A DNA stretch of 64,000 bases from UKL13-2 sp031414695. GTDB taxonomy: Bacteria > Pseudomonadota > Gammaproteobacteria > Burkholderiales > Usitatibacteraceae. A program made the translations under genes and the position numbers. The DNA lies in contig JANNWG010000021.1 of assembly GCA_031414695.1 (NCBI GenBank), positions 1 to 64,000 on the forward strand. The letters run 5' to 3'. Of the stretch, positions 1-9,634 are shown in pieces. Below the pieces are notes generated by a model that was not told the DNA's origin, searched no databases, and worked only from the letters and a program-made list of their open reading frames with translations. How positions within the stretch are numbered: the stretch's first letter is position 1; each line of letters opens with the position of its first letter.

Positions 1-85
1 CTTCCCATCCCGAACAGGACCGTGAAACGACGTTGCGCCGATGATAGTGCGGTTTACCCGTGCGAAAGTAGGTCATCGCCAAGAC
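1..85 (+). rRNA. rrf: 5S ribosomal RNA, 3' part
   Basis: The window opens inside a 5S rRNA. The stretch with CCGAACAGGACCGTGAAACG and the later GCCGATGATAGTGCGG and GTAGGTCATCGCC segments matches the conserved betaproteobacterial 5S loops. The 5' third lies before the window. The exact 3' end is inferred from closure of helix I and could move by a few bases. It implies an rRNA operon immediately upstream. Confidence 0.9.
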
Positions 86-102
86 CCTATTGCAGTAAGC
101 AG

Positions 103-136
103 CCCCCCGACATCAAACAGGTGTCGGGGGGTTTTG
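103..136 (+). terminator. rRNA operon terminator
   Basis: A perfect 10-bp stem, CCCCCCGACA pairing with TGTCGGGGGG, surrounds a short loop and is followed by TTTTG. It sits just downstream of the 5S rRNA, as expected for the intrinsic terminator of the rRNA operon. No gene is seen between it and the kup stop codon. Confidence 0.9.
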
Positions 137-426
137 CTTTGGGCAATTAAGATGCACAACAATGCAGAATTGAAGTAAACAGAATGCAAACGTAATGAGT
201 AGCATTGATGTCGCGGAATGTAGAAACCCAATGTGTAGGCTAACTAATCATTTCGAGAAATACGCGGTGGTACTGCGCGATAGACTAGTTCGACGAGCTC
301 CAGTCGAACGCGGTCTTGAGGCCTAGAGATATTGCAAGGCTTAAAACGCTAGTAATGACGTACAGTTAGAGCCTAAATGCCTTGAAAATGACCGTCGTTC
401 GGGGACTTTGGTTTATTAATGATGGC

Positions 427-2298
427 TTATATTTCAACTTGTGAGCCAAGCTCAACCACACGGTTTGAAGGTATGCGAAAATAATCCGATGCTTTTGCCG
501 CAAGATGTGACATCCACACAAATAGGTGTTCACGCCAAAGCGCCATGCCGCCGCGTGGTGTGGCAATTAGTGTTTCACGGTTCACAAAGAAGCTAGTGTC
601 CATCATGTCGAAATTCATTGATTGCAATCTGCAATCATTCATCATGGCGGGCACATTCGGTGTTTCCTTGAAGCCGTAATGTGCACGGATGACATAGAAC
701 CCGTGACCCAAATTATCGATCCATACGTAATCTTCTTTTGGTACACGCGGAATATCTTCAATCACAATGGAGAGAATAACCACGCGACCATGCAACACTT
801 TGTTGTGCTTTAGATTGTGTAATAGTGCGTTCGGTACGCCTTCAGGATTCGTGGTCATAAACACACCAGTGCCCTCAACTCGTGGCGTATCTGACATCGA
901 GATAGATTCAACAAAACCTTTTAATGGCATCGCGCCATCGTTGACTTTGCGCCGCACGATTTCTCGTCCGCGTCGCCATGTGCTCATAATGGTAAACATC
1001 ACTGCCCCAATGACGAGCGGAAACCAGCCGCCCTCGCCAATCTTTGTGAAGGTAGCCGATAAAAACATAAAGTCATTAATGAGAATGCCGCCAATAAGTA
1101 GAATGGATAAAAATCGATTCCATTTCCATATGTAGAGCATCACGACCAACAACAAAATAGTATCAATGGTCATTGTTAGCATCACCGCGATACCATAAGC
1201 AGCTGCTAAATTGGATGAGCTTTTGAATATCAGCACCAGTGCAATAATGCCCGCCAGTAATCCCCAGTTAATGAATGGAATGTAAATTTGGCCAGCTTCA
1301 TTTTCATTAGTGTACTGAATGCTGAAACGTGGCAAATAACCTAACTGTATAGCTTGCTTGGTCAAGCTAAACGCACCAGAAATCACTGCCTGTGATGCGA
1401 TCACAGTCGCGCATGTTGCTAGCATCACCATTGGGATAAGCGCCCAGCTTGGTGTCATTAAATAAAATGGATTTTTTACCGTTTCAGGGTCGCTCAAAAG
1501 TAGCGCGCCTTGACCAAAGTAATTAAGCAATAATGCCGGCCAAACTAGCGAGAACCATCCTACTCGAATCGGTCTGCGGCCAAAGTGACCCATGTCTGCA
1601 TAGAGTGCCTCACCACCCGTGACGCAAAGTACCACTGCCCCTAATGTTATCCAAGCGGCAGTCTTGTATTCTATAAAGAACTGCCAGCTATACCACGGGT
1701 TTAAAGCACCGAGAATGCCAGGGTTATCGATGATTTGTGAAATACCTAAAACAGCAAGAACAACAAACCAAAGAACCATAATCGGGCCAAAAAAACGTCC
1801 AACCGTCTCTGTGCCGTGTCGCTGCACAAAAAATAGCGCGACTAAAATAGCAATCGCAATTGGCACGACAAATTTATTTAAGTCGGGAGCAACCAATCCC
1901 AAACCCTCAACCGCAGATAGCACGGAGATCGCTGGTGTGATGATGGCATCACCATAAAACATTGCGGCACCAAACATACCAAGCGCTACGACCCACCAAT
2001 GGCGTCGTGTGCCTTTACGAAAGCAGCGTTGTGCGAGTGCGGTCAGCGCCAATATACCGCCTTCCCCTTTGTTGTCCGCACGCATCATGAAAACCAAATA
2101 CTTCACAGTGACAAGCGCAGTCATCGCCCAAAACATGACCGACAAAATACCGTAAACCGTAGTCTGATTTAACGGAATGCCATGTGAAGGACTAAAGGAT
2201 TCCTTGAGTGCGTAAAGTGGGCTAGTACCAATATCGCCAAAAACGACACCGATAGCGCCGATAGTCAGCGCGCTTAATTTTTTATTTGTGGAATCCAT
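427..2298 (-). CDS. kup: Low-affinity potassium transporter Kup
   Basis: 623 aa, the normal length of the KUP/HAK/KT family of proton-coupled potassium uptake proteins in the inner membrane. The N-terminus carries the family signature GVVFGDIGTSPLYALKE (about residues 17-33). About twelve hydrophobic segments fill residues 13-440, and a soluble C-terminal domain follows. The start ATG gives a short cytoplasmic leader typical of Kup. It stands alone and convergent to the rRNA operon. No regulatory site was recognised upstream. Confidence 0.97.
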   Translation of the reverse strand: MDSTNKKLSALTIGAIGVVFGDIGTSPLYALKESFSPSHGIPLNQTTVYGILSVMFWAMTALVTVKYLVFMMRADNKGEGGILALTALAQRCFRKGTRRHWWVVALGMFGAAMFYGDAIITPAISVLSAVEGLGLVAPDLNKFVVPIAIAILVALFFVQRHGTETVGRFFGPIMVLWFVVLAVLGISQIIDNPGILGALNPWYSWQFFIEYKTAAWITLGAVVLCVTGGEALYADMGHFGRRPIRVGWFSLVWPALLLNYFGQGALLLSDPETVKNPFYLMTPSWALIPMVMLATCATVIASQAVISGAFSLTKQAIQLGYLPRFSIQYTNENEAGQIYIPFINWGLLAGIIALVLIFKSSSNLAAAYGIAVMLTMTIDTILLLVVMLYIWKWNRFLSILLIGGILINDFMFLSATFTKIGEGGWFPLVIGAVMFTIMSTWRRGREIVRRKVNDGAMPLKGFVESISMSDTPRVEGTGVFMTTNPEGVPNALLHNLKHNKVLHGRVVILSIVIEDIPRVPKEDYVWIDNLGHGFYVIRAHYGFKETPNVPAMMNDCRLQSMNFDMMDTSFFVNRETLIATPRGGMALWREHLFVWMSHLAAKASDYFRIPSNRVVELGSQVEI

Positions 2299-2637
2299 GC
2301 GGGGTAGCTACGCAAAAGTTCTAACGATTAACCAGCGCTGTCGAAATGCTCGCCAGTACGAAATAGAGATATGCAAGGTAGCGTTCTGTAGAGTGTGAGT
2401 GAATAGATGAATGGCTATATTTATTGGAGTGCATGCACATATTGCGCTGCAACATTACTCTTGTTTTTTGGGATTTGCAAACTATCCTCAACTTTACCTA
2501 AGCCTTGGCAATTACATCTGGTCTTGCTGATAAAGCGTTAAAATCAAAAGCTGCTTGATTAAACTAGTACGGCGCCGATTACACATATCTGTTGGTACAT
2601 CACCACTAACTCAACTAGTGCAAATAATTTTTTCTTT
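2299..2637. other. Intergenic region between divergent kup and S9 peptidase
   Basis: 339 bases without a convincing ORF or RNA gene. It must contain the promoters of both divergent genes, but no good sigma-70 pair was found. An AT-rich stretch with a small inverted repeat around AAGC/GCTT lies near 2540-2560. Confidence 0.5.
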
Positions 2638-5100
2638 ATGCAAAAACTAAAATTTGTTTCAGCAACATCTGCATTGTTGCGCTACACGTTGTGCTCAATC
2701 GCACTGCAATCCGCAACATTGGCAGCAAATGAAGCAGCACGTTATCAAGTGCCGCCGCAAGCCATGATTGACATGGTTGATTCACCACTTATACCGCAAA
2801 ACATTCCATCGCCCACCAACGAATGGGTAATGCTGCTTGAACGTCCAGTATTACAAAGTGTGAATGAATTATCCCAGCCAGAGCTACGTCTCGCCGGATT
2901 GCGGATTAACCCACGCAATAACGACATTGCACGCACTACCCATGCAGTCAACATACGCTTTATTCGATTGGCCGATAAACAAGAACGTAGCATCACCAAC
3001 TTGCCGGCGAACGCAAAAATCGGCGAAGCGCAATGGTCACCAGACGGTAAACGTGTTGCCTTCACGCTGGTGCGAGACTCTGCCATTGAAATCATGGTTT
3101 TTGATTTGAGTAATGGTACAAATGCAAAACGAATTACCGAGCGCTCATTGAATGCATTAAATGGCCGCGCCTTTGCTTGGTTTGGCGATAGTAAATCCCT
3201 GTTAGTGCCGCTACTTCCCCTAAATCGCGGCGCTGTGCCGCGTGTGCCATCAACAGTATCTGGTCCTAATATCCAAGAAAATTTGGGTCGTCGTATTGCT
3301 GCTCGCACCTACCAAGATTTGCTAAAGTCCCCGCATGACGAAGCCGTGTTCGAGCATTATCTTAATAGCGAGATAACGCGTGTCTGGTTGGATGGCAAGG
3401 TCGCTACTGTCGCGAGCGGCTTAGTCCGAGGTTTTGCGCCTTCGCCTGATGGCCAATATGCCATGGTGCAAATGCTCAAGCGACCTTACTCTTATACCGT
3501 CCCAGTTACACGCTTTGCCATAAAGACGGAAATTCGCGATGCACTGGAAACCAATATCGGCGTAGTGATTCGTGTTTTGTCAGATCTGCCACTGGCTGAA
3601 GATGAGGACTTAGACGCTGACGCCGTTCGTAGAGGGCCACGCCAATATCAGTGGCGAAGTGACGCCAACGCAAGCATTGTCTGGGCGCAAGCGTTACCAC
3701 CAGAAGCTAAAAAAACAATCATCGGCGATTTTGTTTTTATGTTGCCGTCGCCCTTTAATGAAGAACCCATCTTGCTTGAAAAAACAGAGCTACGTTTTCA
3801 AAATATTGTTTGGGGGAATGACAATATTGCTCTTCTCACGGAAGCATCGCGTAAAACACGCCGCATGATTACTTCGCGTATTTTTCCGAACGATCCAAGT
3901 CGTCAACCCATTAAGTTATCTGATCGCTCGAGTGAAGACCGCTACAACGATCCTGGTGTGCCAATGACGGAATTAAATGTGCGCGGATATCGTGTGCTTA
4001 ATTTTTCAGCCGATGGTCGCTCTATTTATTTAAATGGCGCGGGTGCCACAGCCGAAGGCGAGCGACCGTTTGTGGACCGCATGGATATTGATAGTGCGCA
4101 ATCACGCCGCTTATTCCGATCTGAAGCACCATATTTCGATACGCCGATTGCCTTGATTGATGCGGGCAACAATAAATTACTGATGCAACGCGAAAGTGCT
4201 GCAGAAGCGCCAAATATGTTTATTCGCGAGTTGGCGACAGGCAAAATGACGCAGCTGACTAAGTTCGTCACGCCGAAAAATCCGCTTGCTAATGTGTCAA
4301 AAGAAGTCATCAAATACAAACGTCGCGATGGCGTGGATTTGTCGGCCACCCTCTATTTGCCCGCTGGTTTTAAGCGGGGTGATGATCCACTACCACTCAT
4401 CATGTGGGCGTATCCGCGCGAATTTCGTTCGGCTGAAAACGCGGGTCAAGTTAGTGGCTCACCCTATCGTTATGTGCGGCCAAGCTACTCTGGTGCTTTG
4501 CCGTTTTTGACCCAAGGCTATGCGGTATTAGACAATCCAACCATGCCCATTATTGGTGAAAATAGTAAAGAGCCAAACGATACTTATCTGCCGCAGTTGA
4601 TTCAAAGTGCAGAAGCGGCCATTGATGAAGTAGTAAAGCGCGGCGTGGCTGATCGTAACAAAATCGCCGTGGGGGGGCATTCTTACGGCGCATTTATGGT
4701 GGCAAATTTGTTGGCGCACAGCAAATTATTTGCTGCCGGCATCGCCCAAAGCGGCGCTTATAACCGTACATTAACGCCGTTCGGCTTTCAGGCAGAAGAA
4801 AGAAATTTTTGGAAAGCGCGCGAAGTGTATGCACAAATGTCACCTTTTAATTTTGCCGACCAGCTGAAAACACCAATTTTGTTCCTGCACGGCGAGGCCG
4901 ATTCAAACACAGGCACATTTCCCCTTCAGAGTGAGCGCTTTTATCAGGCTATACGCGGGCTGGGTGGCACGGCACGATTAGTAATGCTGCCGCATGAAGA
5001 TCATGGCTATCGAGGCCGCGAATCAGTGCTGCATCGGCTCTGGGAGACAAGTCGATGGCTTGATAAGTATGTAAAAAACAACGAAAAGAAGCGCGGCTAA
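2638..5100 (+). CDS. Secreted S9D-type serine peptidase (glutamyl endopeptidase-like)
   Basis: 820 aa with an N-terminal signal peptide (about residues 1-29), so probably periplasmic. Residues about 80-560 are WD/beta-propeller-like ('WSPDGKRVAF', 'FAPSPDGQYAM'). Residues about 575-815 form an alpha/beta-hydrolase prolyl-oligopeptidase domain. The likely catalytic triad is visible: Ser682 in GHSYGAF, Asp755 in GEADSN and His789 in HEDHGY. The stretch after the serine (SGAYNRTLTPFGFQ) is highly characteristic of subfamily S9D, the plant chloroplast glutamyl endopeptidase group. Substrate preference is inferred from that similarity only. It is monocistronic, followed by a tRNA gene with its own promoter. 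Confidence 0.9.
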   Translation: MQKLKFVSATSALLRYTLCSIALQSATLAANEAARYQVPPQAMIDMVDSPLIPQNIPSPTNEWVMLLERPVLQSVNELSQPELRLAGLRINPRNNDIARTTHAVNIRFIRLADKQERSITNLPANAKIGEAQWSPDGKRVAFTLVRDSAIEIMVFDLSNGTNAKRITERSLNALNGRAFAWFGDSKSLLVPLLPLNRGAVPRVPSTVSGPNIQENLGRRIAARTYQDLLKSPHDEAVFEHYLNSEITRVWLDGKVATVASGLVRGFAPSPDGQYAMVQMLKRPYSYTVPVTRFAIKTEIRDALETNIGVVIRVLSDLPLAEDEDLDADAVRRGPRQYQWRSDANASIVWAQALPPEAKKTIIGDFVFMLPSPFNEEPILLEKTELRFQNIVWGNDNIALLTEASRKTRRMITSRIFPNDPSRQPIKLSDRSSEDRYNDPGVPMTELNVRGYRVLNFSADGRSIYLNGAGATAEGERPFVDRMDIDSAQSRRLFRSEAPYFDTPIALIDAGNNKLLMQRESAAEAPNMFIRELATGKMTQLTKFVTPKNPLANVSKEVIKYKRRDGVDLSATLYLPAGFKRGDDPLPLIMWAYPREFRSAENAGQVSGSPYRYVRPSYSGALPFLTQGYAVLDNPTMPIIGENSKEPNDTYLPQLIQSAEAAIDEVVKRGVADRNKIAVGGHSYGAFMVANLLAHSKLFAAGIAQSGAYNRTLTPFGFQAEERNFWKAREVYAQMSPFNFADQLKTPILFLHGEADSNTGTFPLQSERFYQAIRGLGGTARLVMLPHEDHGYRGRESVLHRLWETSRWLDKYVKNNEKKRG

Positions 5101-5126
5101 GATACAACTAAGCAATTGGTTTGTGA

Positions 5127-5155
5127 TTGCATTCAAGAGCAAAAACGGTCATAAT
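5127..5155 (+). promoter_or_regulatory. Predicted sigma-70 promoter of the tRNA gene
   Basis: TTGCAT (-35) and CATAAT (-10) are separated by exactly 17 bases, about 50 bases before the tRNA. It lies in the gap after the peptidase stop codon, so the tRNA need not depend on read-through. Confidence 0.6.
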
Positions 5156-5205
5156 TTAAGACGTTTTGCAACAGCAATCGAAGTTTACACAGCACAAACA
5201 CACAA

Positions 5206-5282
<77 letters not shown>

Positions 5283-5290
5283 AACAACGA

Positions 5291-5320
5291 CAAAAGCCGC
5301 ATCAGTATGCGGCTTTTGTT
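5291..5320 (+). terminator. Intrinsic terminator after the tRNA
   Basis: AAAAGCCGC pairs with GCGGCTTTT around an 8-base loop, with the T-run continuing as TTTTGTTTATT. It closes the single-tRNA transcript just upstream of miaB. Confidence 0.85.
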
Positions 5321-5384
5321 TATTCAAACTCTGTCCATTGAGCGACCACCTGCCCGGCCTATCAACCGAGACCCAGGAGACACC

Positions 5385-6764
5385 ATGACCGCACCAACAG
5401 CGCCTAAAAAAGTCTTCATCCGCACCTTTGGTTGCCAGATGAATGTTTATGACTCAGACAAAATGGCGGATGTCCTCGAAGCCGAAAAAGGCTACGTCAA
5501 AACAGATAACGCTGAAGACGCTGATTTGATCTTGCTAAACACCTGCTCGGTGCGCGAAAAAGCCAGTGAAAAAATGTTCTCTGATCTTGGCAGACTCCGC
5601 GAGATTAAGAAAGTAAATCCAAATGTCTTAATTGGCGTCGGCGGCTGCGTGGCTTCCCAAGAAGGCGAAGCCTTGATTAAGCGCGCGCCGTATGTTGATC
5701 TCGTGTTTGGCCCACAAACCTTGCATCGTTTGCCCGCCATGATTACGCGTCAGGCAAGCACCCAGCAATCGCAGGTCGATATTTCATTTCCTGAAAATGA
5801 AAAATTTGACAATATGCCGCCTGCACGTGTTGAAGGCGCGACCGCGTTTGTATCCATCATGGAAGGCTGCTCAAAATATTGCAGCTTTTGCGTCGTGCCG
5901 TATACGCGCGGCGAAGAAATTTCGCGCCCTTTTATGGATGTGATGAATGAGATACGCGACTTAGCAGCACGCGGCGTAAAAGAAGTCACGCTATTGGGGC
6001 AAAACGTCAACGCCTACATTGGCAAGATGCGTGATGCTGATGGTGAAACAATAGAGGCGGATTTTGCATTTTTACTCACCGCCGTCAATGCGCTGCCGCA
6101 AATTGAGCGCATTCGCTACACCACCTCGCACCCGCTTGAATTCACGCAACGTCTAATTGATTGTTACGCAAAGCTCCCCAAACTCGTTTCGCAATTGCAT
6201 CTACCTGTGCAAGCTGGCAGCGATAGAGTGTTGGCCGCCATGAAGCGTGGCTATACGGTAATGGAGTACAAGTCCATCATTCGCCGCCTACGTGAAAAGC
6301 GCGCTGATATTTCTATCTCTAGCGATTTTATTGTCGGCTTTCCAGGCGAGACGGAAGAAGATTTCAATCGCACCATTAAATTAATTGAAGACATTAAGTT
6401 TGACGGCGCGTTTTCATTTGTGTACTCACGCCGACCCGGCACGCCCGCCGCGAGTTTGATTGATGAGACGCCGCAAGATGTCAAACTCAAACGATTACGG
6501 CAAATGCAGGTGCTGCTGGAGGCGCAATCAACGGCAGTATCCATTGCCATGATTGGCACAACCCAACGTGTATTGGTCGAAGGTCAATCGCGAAAAGACA
6601 CGAGTGAGTTGATGGCGCGAACAGACAATAATCGCGTGGTGAATTTCCCCGGTGATAAACGCTTAGTTGGTCACTTTGTTGATTTGGTGGTGACGCAGGC
6701 TATGCATTTCACGCTGCGCGGTGAAGTTGCTCAATTTGTTCAAGACACATCGTTTGGCGGTTAG
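5385..6764 (+). CDS. miaB: tRNA-2-methylthio-N6-dimethylallyladenosine synthase MiaB
   Basis: 459 aa radical-SAM methylthiotransferase acting on i6A37 of tRNAs. The N-terminal MTTase domain begins with TFGCQMNVYDSD and has further cysteines in NTCSVREKA and GVGGCVASQ for the auxiliary Fe-S cluster. The radical-SAM CxxxCxxC motif is in EGCSKYCSFCVVPYTRG (about residues 157-173). A TRAM domain ends the protein. I chose the ATG at 5385 because AGGAGA lies 6 bases upstream and homology starts right after it; an earlier in-frame start at 5307 would lie inside the terminator hairpin. It is the first gene of the miaB-phoL-ybeY-corC-lnt block. Confidence 0.97.
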   Translation: MTAPTAPKKVFIRTFGCQMNVYDSDKMADVLEAEKGYVKTDNAEDADLILLNTCSVREKASEKMFSDLGRLREIKKVNPNVLIGVGGCVASQEGEALIKRAPYVDLVFGPQTLHRLPAMITRQASTQQSQVDISFPENEKFDNMPPARVEGATAFVSIMEGCSKYCSFCVVPYTRGEEISRPFMDVMNEIRDLAARGVKEVTLLGQNVNAYIGKMRDADGETIEADFAFLLTAVNALPQIERIRYTTSHPLEFTQRLIDCYAKLPKLVSQLHLPVQAGSDRVLAAMKRGYTVMEYKSIIRRLREKRADISISSDFIVGFPGETEEDFNRTIKLIEDIKFDGAFSFVYSRRPGTPAASLIDETPQDVKLKRLRQMQVLLEAQSTAVSIAMIGTTQRVLVEGQSRKDTSELMARTDNNRVVNFPGDKRLVGHFVDLVVTQAMHFTLRGEVAQFVQDTSFGG

Positions 6765-6766
6765 TC

Positions 6767-8407
6767 GTGCCAAACTCATTGTTCCCAAGAAGCTCTGAAG
6801 TAAGGCGTCCTGATGAGGACGTTCTTGAGATATTGGTGAGCGACAACTCTAAAAATCTGCTCACTCAAGAAATCGCCTTAGATTTTGCAAAACACTTGGC
6901 CTCGCAGGTGCGTTCTCAATCAGTACGAGTTGCACGCTTTGATATTAGAGTCGATGTGACAAGTTTGTTTCTCATATGGCTTGCGGAAAGTTTTGAAAAT
7001 GATTCAACCATAGAGGAAGTTGAACTCATTGTTCAGAACGCCAAAGTCACTGAGCATGTCGGCTTGGGTTACAACCACAAACTTCGTACGCTGAAGTTTA
7101 TCAATTGTGAGGTTATGGACGATATTCGAGTCTTGCAAAAAGAATCGTGGTGTTTGGTTTGTCACAATACTAAATTTAGAGCTAATGCAGAATTTCTCTC
7201 AAACCTTGAACTTGCAAAGTTCGTGGGCTGTAGCTTTGAAAAGCAGCTTTTCATTCATGGAGAAGTAGGCTCACTAAAAGTGGAGAGTTGTCAGCTCAAT
7301 GATGTTCGACTGGCGATGTATAAACTAGGGAAGGAAACCGACACTGGCCAATACGACGGGATGCATAGTTTCCACGAATCTAAATTGAGCGGAGTGTTTT
7401 CAGTAGATCATGTGCAAGGTCTTGGTAGATGCACACTTGGTTTAGGTGGGCTCATTCTTGCTCCAGGGGCAAGATTGAGTATTACTCGTTCGTCATTGGC
7501 CATTAGTTTGTGTGGTATCAAAATTCCTGCTGATTGTGAATTGCTGATTGAGCAAAATGAGGGACATGAGATTGATCTCCGATATGCCTTAATTTCCTCA
7601 CGTGCCCGGGTCGTCTTTCGAAATCAGTCCTTGCACAACTTCCTAAGTGCAGGAACAGTTTTGGCACAATGTTCATTCTCAAAAGTGACATTCGCCGAAA
7701 AGGACGGACATGCGTACTTAGCTGATGACTATTTGATAACGCATATCCCTGTGGAGTACAAGCCTACAGTTGCGTTCCCAGATGCGGAAGTTCCCAAGAT
7801 TCATAGTGCCGACATTCCGCCATCTCTAGTTCTAGACTCGTACCGTCAGTTGATCGCATACTTCGACTCAACCCGTGATTTTCGTACTTCTGAATCGCTT
7901 CATTTTTCAGAAATGAGGTTGGCTCACTACCTAGATGATGTTGTTCGCAAGAATAAATTGGGTAAGCTCGGTAGTATGTTGAATTTTGTGTCTTATCAGC
8001 AAATTTATAAACTTCTCGCAGGCTATGGCACCTCTGTAAATCGTGCCGCATTGATATTGGTTACATTGTTGTTTGTCATGTTCCCACTAGGCTTCTTAAG
8101 CACAGGACTTAACGTATCAAAAAACCACTTACCGCTAGGTGGGTTGTTAATTGAGCATAAGACGTTTGCGCTGTCTCCTTGTTACAGCATCAATGAATGT
8201 ACCGCGCGAATTGTAGAAAACTTTAGCGCATATGGGTATGCGGCAACATATACAATTATCCTCGCGAGCTTTCAGAAAGAAGACAGTATTAAACCTGCGA
8301 ATGTAAGGGGAACATTTTTGAAGGCACTAGTTGCCCCTATTGTTCTAGGTCAATTTGCTTTATTCATTGTGGCGTTGCGTCGAAGATTCCGGCGCGGGGC
8401 GCTGTAA
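6767..8407 (+). CDS. Membrane-anchored beta-helix/pentapeptide-like protein of unknown function
   Basis: 546 aa, GTG start 2 bases after the miaB stop, ending 2 bases before the phoL start. No catalytic motif recognised. Residues about 60-330 are a series of short beta-like repeats with hydrophobic spacing, suggestive of a solenoid. Residues about 345-420 (SYRQLIAYFDSTRDF, then ESLHFSEMR and YKLLAGYGTS) resemble the linker that joins pentapeptide-repeat domains to membrane domains in other bacterial proteins; that comparison is from memory. Two hydrophobic segments follow (about 428-450 and 520-538) and the C-terminus is arginine-rich. The gene looks AT-richer than its neighbours and is not part of the usual operon, so I infer a later insertion kept in register with the operon. 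Confidence 0.75.
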   Translation: MPNSLFPRSSEVRRPDEDVLEILVSDNSKNLLTQEIALDFAKHLASQVRSQSVRVARFDIRVDVTSLFLIWLAESFENDSTIEEVELIVQNAKVTEHVGLGYNHKLRTLKFINCEVMDDIRVLQKESWCLVCHNTKFRANAEFLSNLELAKFVGCSFEKQLFIHGEVGSLKVESCQLNDVRLAMYKLGKETDTGQYDGMHSFHESKLSGVFSVDHVQGLGRCTLGLGGLILAPGARLSITRSSLAISLCGIKIPADCELLIEQNEGHEIDLRYALISSRARVVFRNQSLHNFLSAGTVLAQCSFSKVTFAEKDGHAYLADDYLITHIPVEYKPTVAFPDAEVPKIHSADIPPSLVLDSYRQLIAYFDSTRDFRTSESLHFSEMRLAHYLDDVVRKNKLGKLGSMLNFVSYQQIYKLLAGYGTSVNRAALILVTLLFVMFPLGFLSTGLNVSKNHLPLGGLLIEHKTFALSPCYSINECTARIVENFSAYGYAATYTIILASFQKEDSIKPANVRGTFLKALVAPIVLGQFALFIVALRRRFRRGAL

Positions 8408-8409
8408 AG

Positions 8410-9393
8410 ATGAAAATGTCGTCACTCGAATTTTCATTCACGCCCGTTGATAATCATCGGCTCAATTCACTTTGTGGTGCGCTGGATGAAAATTTACGAC
8501 AAATTGATTCTTTTCTTGATGTCGCCATTTCGCGGCGGGGTGAAAAATTTACCGTTGCAGGCGAGCGTGAAAAAATTGAAGTTGCTGCCAAGGCACTAAA
8601 TAAATTTTATGCACGCGCGCGCAAGGATTTATCAACAGAAGATATTCAATTGGGGTTAATAGAATTGCAGCGCAATAACGACCAATCAGCAAAGACGAAT
8701 GCCGCGACAAATCAGCCGCTAGCTGAAGTCACGCTGCACACCAAACGCGCTGATTTACGTGCTCGCACCGAGCGGCAATCGCAATATATTCAGCAAATAC
8801 TCACACACGATATTACCTTTGGCGTTGGCCCTGCTGGCACGGGTAAAACATACTTGGCAGTGGCGTGTGCAATTGATGCCTTTGAGCGTGACTTGGTCAA
8901 ACGTATTGTGCTCACACGCCCAGCCGTAGAGGCGGGTGAGCGGCTTGGCTTTTTGCCCGGTGATTTATCACAAAAAGTTGACCCATATTTGCGCCCGCTT
9001 TATGACGCGCTTTATGATTTAGTCGGCTATGACAAAGTCAGCAAAATGTTTGAGCGCAATCAGATTGAAGTCGCACCATTAGCCTTCATGCGTGGCCGCA
9101 CGTTGAGCCACTCATTTATTATTTTGGATGAAGCGCAAAACACGACGCCAGAGCAAATGAAAATGATGCTCACGCGCATTGGCTTCGGCTCCAAAGCCGT
9201 TATCACGGGCGATGTGACGCAGGTCGATTTGAAGGCCGCACAACAGAGCGGCTTGGTGGATGCGCGTAACGTGTTGCATGGTGTGAGCGGCATCGGCTTC
9301 ACCATTTTTCAAGCGGTCGATGTCGTGCGTCACCCACTAGTGCAATCCATTGTTACGGCCTACGATGTGCATACGCGTGGACGTGTGCGCTAA
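8410..9393 (+). CDS. phoL: PhoH-like ATPase PhoL (YbeZ)
   Basis: 327 aa. An N-terminal KH-like region (about residues 1-110) precedes a PhoH P-loop NTPase domain. Walker A is GPAGTGKT (about 140-147) and the Walker B-like segment is FIILDEAQNTTPEQ. The family partners YbeY in 16S rRNA maturation and ribosome quality control. The ATG at 8410 starts immediately after the inserted 546-aa gene. ybeY follows after a 241-base spacer containing two repeats, unlike the usual tight phoL-ybeY coupling. Confidence 0.96.
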   Translation: MKMSSLEFSFTPVDNHRLNSLCGALDENLRQIDSFLDVAISRRGEKFTVAGEREKIEVAAKALNKFYARARKDLSTEDIQLGLIELQRNNDQSAKTNAATNQPLAEVTLHTKRADLRARTERQSQYIQQILTHDITFGVGPAGTGKTYLAVACAIDAFERDLVKRIVLTRPAVEAGERLGFLPGDLSQKVDPYLRPLYDALYDLVGYDKVSKMFERNQIEVAPLAFMRGRTLSHSFIILDEAQNTTPEQMKMMLTRIGFGSKAVITGDVTQVDLKAAQQSGLVDARNVLHGVSGIGFTIFQAVDVVRHPLVQSIVTAYDVHTRGRVR

Positions 9394-9424
9394 TGTCGCT
9401 GTTGAGTGAAACTAGCAAAGTTGC

Positions 9425-9474
9425 CTATTGGCGGATATCTACTGGCATAAATGCTTCAAGATGCCCGTCAATAG
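9425..9474. repeat. Hairpin repeat, TATTGG/GTCAATA family, copy 1
   Basis: Inverted repeat: CTATTGGCGGATATCT pairs imperfectly with AGATGCCCGTCAATAG, with a central GGCATAAATGCTTCA loop. Related copies lie at 31960-32005 and 55888-55933, and a half copy at 24501-24531, all in intergenic DNA. It sits in the phoL-ybeY spacer. Confidence 0.75.
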
Positions 9475-9514
9475 TCGAGTTTGTTTCTGGGTGGCAACTA
9501 GTAGCATCTAAATC

Positions 9515-9603
9515 CGTTCGTGGTGAGCCTGTCGAACCACCTTCAAGTCAACACAATCAATTACATATAAAGCTACCCTTCGACAAGCTCAGTGCGAACG
9601 GTG
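9515..9603. repeat. Inverted repeat with TTCGACAAGCTCAG-type arms
   Basis: The left arm CCGTTCGTGGTGAGCCTGTC and the right arm TTCGACAAGCTCAGTGCGAA (then CGG) are near-perfect inverted copies about 40 bases apart. This sequence type is a common interspersed repeat in many bacterial genomes. A chance 81-codon ORF (9393-9638) runs through it and was not accepted as a gene. Confidence 0.85.
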
Positions 9604-9634
9604 TGGTTAGAAGGTCACATTTATTGGCGCACCA

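Noticed and set aside
622..1957. Several plus-strand ORFs over kup
   Set aside because: They are shadows of the clearly assigned kup gene on the other strand.
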